From: Pseudomonadota bacterium
GTDB lineage: Bacteria; Pseudomonadota; Gammaproteobacteria; Burkholderiales; Burkholderiaceae
Length of the DNA stretch: 13,914 nucleotides
Direction: 5' to 3'
NCBI GenBank assembly: GCA_029777935.1
Contig: JAKORH010000244.1
Location: 1 to 13,914, forward strand
The position numbers were made by a program, and so were the translations under genes. Positions within the stretch are counted from its first letter, which is position 1. Each line of letters begins with the position of its first letter. The notes under the pieces are model-generated. The model did not search any database and had not been told where the DNA came from. It worked only from the letters and a program-made list of their open reading frames with translations. This document shows, piece after piece, positions 1 to 5,782 of this stretch.

Positions 1-8
1 CCGTGGGT

Positions 9-77
9 CCGACTAGTCGTTCACGATTGCTCCTGATTGCCTTTTGCGCCCGACGCCGACGCCCGACGCCCGACTAG
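9..77. repeat. 8-bp direct repeat flanking the phaA 3' tail
   Basis: CCGACTAG occurs at 9-16 and again at 70-77. The right copy contains the phaA stop codon (TAG on the minus strand, 74-76). Read on the minus strand, the bases around the two copies are also alike: GTGGAACGCTAGTCGG at the phaA end and CGTGAACGACTAGTCGG further downstream. This looks like a small imperfect duplication of the gene end. The left copy also forms a 10-bp palindrome, CGACTAGTCG, at 10-19. The function is unknown. Confidence 0.5.
47..73 (-). repeat. Tandem heptamer repeat (TCGGGCG, four units) after phaA
   Basis: Immediately after the phaA stop, the minus strand reads TCGGGCG, TCGGGCG, TCGGCG, TCGGGCG. That is four head-to-tail units, one of them lacking a G. 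Past it, GATTGC (plus strand) is repeated at 25-30 and 35-40. The array is directly visible. It probably arose by replication slippage in non-coding DNA, and no terminator-like hairpin with a T tract accompanies it. The rest of 1-46 holds no gene I can support. Confidence 0.7.
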
Positions 78-1252
78 CGTTCCACCGTCAGCGCCACGCC
101 CATCCCGCCGCCGATGCACAGCGACGCCAGCCCGCGCTTCGCAGCGCGCCGCTTCATCTCGTGCAGCAGCGTGACCAGGATGCGGCAGCCCGACGCGCCG
201 ATCGGGTGCCCGATCGCGATCGCGCCGCCGTTGACGTTGATGCGGCTCGTGTCCCAGCCCATCTCCTTGTTCACCGCGCACGCTTGCGCGGCGAAGGCCT
301 CGTTGATTTCCATCAGGTCCAGATCCGCCGCCTTCCAGCCCGCCTTCTCCAGCGCCTTGCGCGACGCGGGCGCAGGGCCCATGCCCATGATCTTCGGATC
401 GACGCCGGCCGACGCGAACGATGCGATGCGCGCCAGCGGCGTCAGTCCCAGCGCGGCGGCGCGCGCCTCGCTCATCACCACCACCGCCGCGGCGCCATCG
501 TTGATGCCCGATGCGTTGCCGGCGGTGACCGTGCCTTCCTTGTCGAACGCGGGCTTCAGCCCGGCGAGCGCTTCGGCGGTCGTCTTGCGGTTGATGAACT
601 CGTCGGCATCGAACGCGACCGGATCGCCTTTCCTCTGCGGGATCATCACCGCGACGATCTCTTCCTTGAACTTGCCCGCCTCCTGGGCGGCCGCGGCCTT
701 CTGCTGCGAGGCGAGCGCGAACGCGTCCTGCTGTGCGCGCTCGATGCCGTACTGCTTCGCGACGTTCTCCGCCGTGATGCCCATGTGGTACTTGTTGTAG
801 ATGTCCCAGAGGCCGTCGATGATCATGGTGTCGATCAGCTTGGCGTCGCCCATGCGAAAGCCGTCGCGCGAGTTCATCAGCACGTGCGGCGCGAGGCTCA
901 TGTTCTCCTGGCCGCCGGCCACCACGACCTCGGCGTCGCCGTTGGCGATCGACTGCGCGGCGAGCATCACCGCCTTCAGACCCGAGCCGCAGACCTTGTT
1001 GATCGTCATCGCCGGCACCGCGACGGGCAGCCCGGACTTGATCGACGCCTGGCGCGCCGGATTCTGGCCGCAGCCCGCCGCCAGCACCTGTCCCATGATC
1101 ACTTCATCGACGCGTTCCGGCGGCAGCTTGGCGCGCGCCAGCACCTCCTTGATCACGACCGCGCCCAGGTCCGCGGCCGGAATCTTCGCCAGAGAACCGC
1201 TGAACTTGCCGACCGCGGTTCTTGCCGCGGCCACGATCACTGCTTTGCTCAT
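74..1252 (-). CDS. phaA: Acetyl-CoA acetyltransferase (beta-ketothiolase), PHA biosynthesis
   Basis: This 392-residue thiolase condenses two acetyl-CoA into acetoacetyl-CoA, the first step of polyhydroxybutyrate synthesis, in the cytoplasm. All the catalytic signatures are present: the acyl-accepting Cys88 in NKVCGSG, the NEAF motif at 317-320, His349 in GHPIGASG, and Cys379 in CIGGGMG near the C-terminus. Length is normal for the family. The ATG start at 1252 has a strong Shine-Dalgarno AGGAG (1259-1263) six bases upstream, and this site overlaps the TAG stop of phaC. The two genes are therefore tightly linked and almost certainly cotranscribed. phaC lies directly upstream, which argues for a role in PHA synthesis rather than a general catabolic thiolase (AtoB), although sequence alone does not exclude the latter. 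The usual next gene, phaB, is not seen before the window ends. Confidence 0.93.
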   Translation of the reverse strand: MSKAVIVAAARTAVGKFSGSLAKIPAADLGAVVIKEVLARAKLPPERVDEVIMGQVLAAGCGQNPARQASIKSGLPVAVPAMTINKVCGSGLKAVMLAAQSIANGDAEVVVAGGQENMSLAPHVLMNSRDGFRMGDAKLIDTMIIDGLWDIYNKYHMGITAENVAKQYGIERAQQDAFALASQQKAAAAQEAGKFKEEIVAVMIPQRKGDPVAFDADEFINRKTTAEALAGLKPAFDKEGTVTAGNASGINDGAAAVVVMSEARAAALGLTPLARIASFASAGVDPKIMGMGPAPASRKALEKAGWKAADLDLMEINEAFAAQACAVNKEMGWDTSRINVNGGAIAIGHPIGASGCRILVTLLHEMKRRAAKRGLASLCIGGGMGVALTVER

Positions 1253-1258
1253 GGATTT

Positions 1259-1263
1259 CTCCT
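1259..1263 (-). promoter_or_regulatory. phaA ribosome binding site overlapping the phaC stop
   Basis: AGGAG on the minus strand, six bases from the phaA ATG. Its last bases coincide with the TAG stop of phaC (1262-1264), an arrangement that favours reinitiation or coupled translation of phaC and phaA. Confidence 0.7.
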
Positions 1264-3037
1264 ACGCCCTTTCCTTCACATACCGGCCCGGGGCCGGCTC
1301 GATCACCTTGTACTTCGCATTGCCGTACTGCTTCGGCGCCGCGACGGTGCCGCCGCCGAACTGCGCCATCCACTTGTTCCAGTCGGCCCACCAGCTTCCG
1401 GGGTGCTCGGTCGCGCCATGCAGCCACGCTTCGCTGTTGGCCGGCAACACCGTCGACGAACTGGTCCAGTAGCTGCGCTTGTTCCTCGACACCGGGTTGA
1501 TCGAGCCCGCGATATGCCCGCTGGCGCCGAGCGCAAAGCGTACGCCGCCCGGTCCGGCCCCGTTCAGCAATCGCGCGGACGCGTACGCCGCTTTCCACGG
1601 CACGATGTGGTCATCGACGGCCGCGAACACGTACGCGGGGGCCTTGATCGTGCCGAGGTCGACCGGTTGGCCGCAACACTTCAGTTTCCCCGGCACGCGC
1701 AGGCTGTTCTCCAGGTACATGTTGCGCAGGTACCAGGCGTACATCGGCCCGGGCAGATTGGTGTTGTCGCTGTTCCAGTACAGCAGGTCGAAGGCCATCG
1801 GCTGCTTGCCTTCGAGATAGTTGTTGACGACGTAGTTCCAGACGAGGTCGTTGGCGCGCAGGATCGAGAACGTGTTGCCGAGTTCCTTGCCCGGCATCAC
1901 GCCGCCGCCGCCGAGCGTCTGCTCGCGCATGCGCACGTGCCGATCGTCGATGAAGACCTCGAGCACGCCGGCGTCCTCGAAGTCGAGCAGCGACGTCATC
2001 ATCGTCACGCTCGCGGCCGGCTGCTCACCGCGCGCGGCCAGCACCGCCAGCGCGCTCGCCAGGATCGTGCCGCCGACGCAAAAGCCGAGCACGTTGATCT
2101 TGTCGTCCTTCCTGCCCTTCAGGCCGCAAACCTCCTGCACGACGCGGATCGCCGCGATCGGCCCCTTTTCGAGGTAATCGTCCCACGTCAGGTGGCCGAG
2201 ATCGGCGTGCACGTTGCGCCACGAGATCAGGAACGTCGTGTTGCCCTGCTCGACCGAGTAGCGCACGAACGAGTTCTCGGGCTGCAGGTCCATGATGTAG
2301 AACTTGTTGATCGCGGGCGGCAGGATCAGGAACGGCCTCGAGCGCACCTTGTCGGTCCGCGGCTTGAACTGGATAAGCTGGATCAGTTCGTTCTCGTAGA
2401 TGACCGCGCCCTCGCTGGTGGCGACGTTCACGCCGATCTCGAACGCCTTCTCGTCGGTCTGCGTGATCTTGCCCTTGCGGAAGTCCTCCAGCAGGTTCTC
2501 GATGCCCTTCTTCAGGCTCTCGCCCTTGGTCTCGAGCAGCGTCTTCTGCGCCTTCGGATTGAGCGCAAGGAAGTTCGCCGGCGACATCGCATCGACCCAC
2601 TGCGACACCGCGAACTTCACGCGCCGCTTGGTCTTGCGGTCGGCATCGACCGCATCGGCCAGCGCATTCATGAACTCCGAATTCAGCAGGTAGGCGCGCG
2701 CATAGAACGACGCCAGCGGGTTCTCGCGCCACGCCGGGTCGGCGAAGCGGTTGTCCTTGATCGGATCGGAACTGATGCGGTCGGGGTGGTCGAAGAAGTC
2801 CGACCACAGCCGTCCCACTCGCTGCACATAGTCCTGCTGCAACTGGATCACGCGCTCCGGCGCCAGTCCGATGCGCGGCATCTCCGCGCTCGCCGGCGCC
2901 ATCGAGGCCATCGACGACCACCAGGCGAGCCACGGATTGGCACCCGCCGGCGATTCTTCGGCGCCGAGGCTGCCGGCCATCGCTGCCTCGGGCTGCGGCT
3001 GCGATCGGGTGGATTTGCGCGCGGATCGCGTCGCCAT
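1262..3037 (-). CDS. phaC: Class I poly(3-hydroxyalkanoate) synthase
   Basis: This 591-residue enzyme polymerises (R)-3-hydroxyacyl-CoA, typically 3-hydroxybutyryl-CoA, into PHA at the granule surface. The length and a single full-size subunit fit class I. The N-terminal domain covers roughly residues 1-220, followed by an alpha/beta-hydrolase domain. The lipase-like box GFCVGG holds nucleophile Cys320. The charge relay is completed by Asp476 (in VDDHIVPW) and His508 (in GASGHIAGS), almost the same numbering as the well-studied Cupriavidus enzyme. An in-frame GTG at 3094 would add 19 residues, but it lies in the spacer of the predicted promoter. I chose ATG 3037 because AGGAGA (3045-3050) sits seven bases upstream. 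phaA follows nine bases downstream of the stop. The residues after the start are basic and low in complexity, consistent with a flexible N-terminus. Confidence 0.95.
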   Translation of the reverse strand: MATRSARKSTRSQPQPEAAMAGSLGAEESPAGANPWLAWWSSMASMAPASAEMPRIGLAPERVIQLQQDYVQRVGRLWSDFFDHPDRISSDPIKDNRFADPAWRENPLASFYARAYLLNSEFMNALADAVDADRKTKRRVKFAVSQWVDAMSPANFLALNPKAQKTLLETKGESLKKGIENLLEDFRKGKITQTDEKAFEIGVNVATSEGAVIYENELIQLIQFKPRTDKVRSRPFLILPPAINKFYIMDLQPENSFVRYSVEQGNTTFLISWRNVHADLGHLTWDDYLEKGPIAAIRVVQEVCGLKGRKDDKINVLGFCVGGTILASALAVLAARGEQPAASVTMMTSLLDFEDAGVLEVFIDDRHVRMREQTLGGGGVMPGKELGNTFSILRANDLVWNYVVNNYLEGKQPMAFDLLYWNSDNTNLPGPMYAWYLRNMYLENSLRVPGKLKCCGQPVDLGTIKAPAYVFAAVDDHIVPWKAAYASARLLNGAGPGGVRFALGASGHIAGSINPVSRNKRSYWTSSSTVLPANSEAWLHGATEHPGSWWADWNKWMAQFGGGTVAAPKQYGNAKYKVIEPAPGRYVKERA

Positions 3038-3044
3038 GACTGTG

Positions 3045-3050
3045 TCTCCT
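3045..3050 (-). promoter_or_regulatory. phaC ribosome binding site
   Basis: AGGAGA on the minus strand, seven bases before ATG 3037. It decides the start in favour of the 591-residue product over the longer reading from GTG 3094. Confidence 0.75.
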
Positions 3051-3083
3051 CGGGCTGGCTCGAAGGGCTTGCGGGGGCTACGC

Positions 3084-3113
3084 ATTCTCCCCACCGTGCA
3101 GCGCCGATGTCAA
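3084..3113 (-). promoter_or_regulatory. Predicted sigma70 promoter for phaC-phaA
   Basis: On the minus strand a perfect -35 hexamer TTGACA (3108-3113) is followed by an 18-base spacer and GAGAAT (3084-3089, four of six matches to TATAAT). The -35 begins five bases past the pgeF stop. Transcription would begin near 3077, leaving a leader of about 40 bases with the strong phaC ribosome binding site. This is inferred from sequence pattern only, but TTGACA stands out in such GC-rich DNA. Confidence 0.55.
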
Positions 3114-3117
3114 ACCG

Positions 3118-3882
3118 TCAGCGCGCCTCTTCGATCCAGATCACGGCGACGTGTCGTCCGGTAATGCGGTCGCGACGGAAACTATAGAAGCGCGCCGCAT
3201 CGTCGTAAGTGCACAGCGCGCCTCCGCGTACGTCGGCCACGCCGACGCGGGCCAGCGCCTGCCGCGCGAGCGCCGGCAGGTCCGCGAGATACTTGCCGCC
3301 CGCAATCGCGGTGAAAGCCTCGCGCGCGCGGTCGAGCGTGCCCAGCATCGCTTCGAGCACGTCGGCGCCGACCTCGAAATGCCTTGGGCCGATCCCCGGC
3401 CCGATCCACGCCGCGATGGGCGCCTGCGGATCGCCAAGTCGCGCACGCAGCGCCGACACGGACGCCTGCAGGACGCCGGCCGCCAGCCCGCGCCAGCCGG
3501 CGTGCGCCGCTGCAACCGCGCGGCCGTCCGCCGCACACAACAGTACCGGCAGGCAATCGGCGATCGACACCACGCACACCACGTTCGCCTGATCGGTGAA
3601 CGACGCGTCCGCCGCGGTCGGCGTGAGCGCCTGCGCGGCATCGACCGCGACCGCGCCGTGGACTTGCCGCAGCCAGCGCGGCTCGGCCGGCAGTGCCGCG
3701 CGCAGGATCCGCCGGTTTGCCTCGACATGCGCAGGATCGTCTCCGGTCGTGCGTCCGACGTTCAACCCGCGATACGGTTCGCCGGAAACTCCGCCGGCGC
3801 GCGTGGTGACGAACGCGCGCACGCGCGGCGGCGCGTCCCAGTCAGGAACGATCCAGTCGGGATGCGCGCCGCAGTGGATCAA
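3118..3882 (-). CDS. pgeF: YfiH/PgeF-family multicopper-oxidoreductase-like protein (laccase domain)
   Basis: This 254-residue protein belongs to the YfiH (DUF152) family. Members have been described as peptidoglycan editing factors, polyphenol oxidases and purine nucleoside phosphorylase/adenosine deaminase-type enzymes, so the substrate cannot be fixed here. The three zinc-binding residues of the family are visible: His75 (in RQVHG), Cys110 (in SIADCLPV) and His127 (in AAHAGWRG). The GPGIGP turn and the C-terminal FYSFRRD...TGR motif are also present. The chosen start is TTG at 3882, whose last two bases overlap the TGA stop of rluD (TTGA). A GAGGTG Shine-Dalgarno lies five bases upstream inside rluD. 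Longer readings only translate the rluD region out of frame. The rluD-yfiH pairing beside divergent bamD is the same as in Escherichia coli. Confidence 0.88.
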   Translation of the reverse strand: MIHCGAHPDWIVPDWDAPPRVRAFVTTRAGGVSGEPYRGLNVGRTTGDDPAHVEANRRILRAALPAEPRWLRQVHGAVAVDAAQALTPTAADASFTDQANVVCVVSIADCLPVLLCAADGRAVAAAHAGWRGLAAGVLQASVSALRARLGDPQAPIAAWIGPGIGPRHFEVGADVLEAMLGTLDRAREAFTAIAGGKYLADLPALARQALARVGVADVRGGALCTYDDAARFYSFRRDRITGRHVAVIWIEEAR

Positions 3883-4961
3883 TCGAACACCTCGCGTGGC
3901 CGGTCGCAGCGGCCGAAGCCCGCGACCCGCATCAGTTCGCGCATGTCCGCCGGCGGCGGCCGGAACCAGCCGCACTGTTCGCGTCCGATCGGATGCAGGA
4001 ACGACAGCCGGCACGCGTGCAGCGCCTGCCGCGGAAAGCTCGCCCACGCCGCAGCGCCGTCGGCCGTCGCCAGCGGCCGGCCGCGCCGGTACAGCGGATC
4101 GCCGACCAGCGGCAAACCGATCGACTCCAGGTGCACGCGGATCTGGTGCGTGCGCCCGGTCTGCAGACGGCACGCCAGCCACGACAGCGATGTGCGCCCC
4201 GCCGCCACCGACTCGATGCGGCGAAAGCGCGTCAGCGCCTCGCGCGCGCCCTGCGCGCGGCTGACCCTGAACCTGACCGGATTGCGCGGATCGCGCGCGA
4301 GCGGCGCATCGATCGTTCCCGACGGCGGCGCCGCGCCGGCCACGATCGCCCAGTATTCACGCAGCACGCTGCGCGCCTGCAGTTGCCGCACCAGTTCGGT
4401 GTGAGCCTCGGGCGTGCGCGCCACCACCATCAGGCCGCTGGTGTCGGCGTCGAGCCGGTGCACGATGCCTGCGCGCGGCACGTGCGCCAGCGCCGCATCG
4501 TGCGCCAGCAGGCCGTTGGCGAGCGTGCCCGACCAGTTGCCGGCGCCCGGGTGCACGACCAGCCCCGGCGGCTTGTCGAGCACGAGGATCGCGTCATCCT
4601 CGTACACGATGTCGATCGCCATCGGCTCGGGCGCGAGGGCGAGCGCTTCGCGCGCCGGCGGCGGCGCCAGTTCGATCACGTCGCCCTCGATCACTGCGTC
4701 GCGCGGCCGCGGCACCGAGCGATTGACCCGCACCGCTCCGCCATCGATCCAGTCGCGGATGCGGCTGCGCGACACCTGCGGCAGCATCTGCGCCAGCGCC
4801 TTGTCGAGCCGCTGCCCGCCCAGAGCCGCGCCGACCACCAGCCGCTGCGCAGGCGCGGCCCGCCCGGCGTCTTCGAACTCGTCGCCGAGGTCGACGTCGC
4901 TCACCGGCGCGTCGATATAATCGCGCGCTGCTGCACGATCGGACTTCCGCGTGTTGAACAT
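3879..4961 (-). CDS. rluD: 23S rRNA pseudouridine synthase, RluD type
   Basis: This 360-residue RluA-family enzyme is expected to convert uridines in 23S rRNA helix 69 to pseudouridine (positions 1911, 1915 and 1917 in E. coli). An S4 RNA-binding domain spans roughly residues 48-98 (QRLDKALAQ...), followed by the synthase domain. The catalytic Asp171 lies in HRLDADTSGL. The C-terminal motifs LQTGRTHQIRVHL and LVGDPLYRR are present. About 40 residues before the S4 domain are acidic and probably disordered, as in other betaproteobacterial RluD. I chose ATG 4961, but there is no clear Shine-Dalgarno. GTG 4904 (residue 20) is possible, and the frame also stays open upstream. The gene diverges from bamD, with overlapping start codons if ATG is right, and is coupled to pgeF by TTGA. 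Its neighbours support RluD over RluC. Confidence 0.9.
   Translation of the reverse strand: MFNTRKSDRAAARDYIDAPVSDVDLGDEFEDAGRAAPAQRLVVGAALGGQRLDKALAQMLPQVSRSRIRDWIDGGAVRVNRSVPRPRDAVIEGDVIELAPPPAREALALAPEPMAIDIVYEDDAILVLDKPPGLVVHPGAGNWSGTLANGLLAHDAALAHVPRAGIVHRLDADTSGLMVVARTPEAHTELVRQLQARSVLREYWAIVAGAAPPSGTIDAPLARDPRNPVRFRVSRAQGAREALTRFRRIESVAAGRTSLSWLACRLQTGRTHQIRVHLESIGLPLVGDPLYRRGRPLATADGAAAWASFPRQALHACRLSFLHPIGREQCGWFRPPPADMRELMRVAGFGRCDRPREVFD
4891..4921 (+). promoter_or_regulatory. Predicted bamD promoter inside the rluD 5' coding region
   Basis: A perfect -10 hexamer TATAAT lies at 4916-4921, with TCGACG (four of six matches to TTGACA) at 4891-4896 and a rather long 19-base spacer. 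Transcription would start near 4928, about 25-30 bases before the bamD start. The -10 is well placed; the -35 is weak. Confidence 0.5.
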
Positions 4962-5745
4962 GTCGAATCGGCTGCGCGCGCTGCGCGGCACCGTGGCCGG
5001 GTGGCTTGCCGCCGGCGCGCTGATCTTGCTTGCCGCATGCGGCACGACCGCGCGCGATCCGTCGGCGAAGTGGGATGCCGACCGATTATATGCAGAGGCC
5101 AAGACCGAGATCACCGCGGGCAACTGGGCGGCGGCGCGCGGCTGGCTCGAAAAGCTCGAGGCACGCTTTCCGTTCGGGCGCTATGCGCAGCAGGCGCAGA
5201 TGGAGATCGCCTACACGTACTACAAGGAGGGCGAGACCGCACAGGCGATTTCCGCCTGCGACCGCTTTCTGAAGCTCAATCCCAATCATCCCGCCGCGGA
5301 CTACGTGCTGTACCTGAAGGGGCTGGCCACGTTCTCCGACGATCTCGGCCTGTTCGGCAGGCGGCTCGGCATGGATCCGAGCACGCGCGACCCGAAGGCG
5401 ATGCGCGAGGCGTTCGACGACTACAAGGAACTGGTCACGCGCTTCCCCGATGGCCGCTACGCCGCCGATGCACGGACACGGATGAACTTCCTGGTCAACG
5501 CGCTGGCACAGAGCGAGGTCAACGTCGCGCGCTTCTACTTCCTGCGCGGCGCGTACGTGGCCGCGATCGAACGCGCGCAGGGCGCGTTGCGCGATTACCA
5601 GGGCACGCCCGCCGGCGAGGAAGCGCTGTCGATCCTCGTGCGTTCGTACCGCGCGCTCGGCCTCGATTCGCTGAGCGCCGATGCAGAGCGCGTGCTGCGC
5701 ACGAACTTCCCCAACAGCAAGCTTCTCGTCAGCCGTAACCGGTGA
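4960..5745 (+). CDS. bamD: Outer-membrane protein assembly lipoprotein BamD (ComL/YfiO)
   Basis: BamD is the essential TPR lipoprotein of the BAM complex, which inserts beta-barrel proteins into the outer membrane from the periplasmic side. The 261-residue product starts with a basic n-region and a hydrophobic stretch, ending in the lipobox LLAAC. Cys27 is the predicted lipidated residue. Tetratricopeptide-like helices follow (for example AEAKTEITAGNWAAA and AISACDRFLKLNPNHP), and the family features FPFGRYAQQAQ and NFLVNALAQSE are recognisable. The start is uncertain: GTG 4951 would add three residues and has a weak GGA seven bases upstream, whereas ATG 4960 gives a cleaner signal peptide. 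The gene runs opposite to rluD, as in E. coli. It converges on the helicase gene with a 34-base gap. Confidence 0.93.
   Translation: MSNRLRALRGTVAGWLAAGALILLAACGTTARDPSAKWDADRLYAEAKTEITAGNWAAARGWLEKLEARFPFGRYAQQAQMEIAYTYYKEGETAQAISACDRFLKLNPNHPAADYVLYLKGLATFSDDLGLFGRRLGMDPSTRDPKAMREAFDDYKELVTRFPDGRYAADARTRMNFLVNALAQSEVNVARFYFLRGAYVAAIERAQGALRDYQGTPAGEEALSILVRSYRALGLDSLSADAERVLRTNFPNSKLLVSRNR
5085..5114 (-). promoter_or_regulatory. Possible rluD promoter, antisense within bamD
   Basis: The minus strand carries a perfect TATAAT at 5085-5090. GTGATC (three of six matches to TTGACA) lies 18 bases upstream at 5109-5114. Transcription would begin near 5078, giving a leader of about 117 bases before rluD ATG 4961. 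In bamD these bases encode Leu-Tyr, with the leucine written as TTA, a codon I see nowhere else in the gene. The weak -35 keeps this tentative. Confidence 0.35.
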
Positions 5746-5749
5746 TGCC

Positions 5750-5782
5750 TGATCCGTGGCTCGCCGCTGCGGCCGCGGATCA
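5750..5782. terminator. Hairpin between convergent bamD and helicase gene, possible bidirectional terminator
   Basis: TGATCCG (5750-5756) pairs perfectly with CGGATCA (5776-5782). The stem continues inward through 5757-5761 with 5771-5775, including two G-T pairs, giving about 12 pairs with a 9-base loop. The right arm contains the helicase stop codon. No T-run follows on either strand, so it is not a textbook intrinsic terminator, but its position between two converging genes suggests transcript-end formation. Confidence 0.4.

Noticed and set aside
3038..3094. N-terminal extension of PhaC from GTG 3094
   Set aside because: The start lies inside the predicted promoter and lacks a ribosome binding site, whereas ATG 3037 has AGGAGA at ideal spacing.
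44..3187. A 1047-codon open frame on the plus strand, antisense to phaA and phaC
   Set aside because: Its translation is dominated by Arg, His, Ala and Leu with no recognisable domain. It is the mirror of two well-supported genes in GC-rich DNA, where stop codons are rare in antisense frames.
3993..5738. Long plus-strand frame (581 codons) across rluD and bamD
   Set aside because: It reads antisense through rluD and then out of frame through bamD. The composition is Arg/His/Ala-rich, and both covered genes have complete family motifs.
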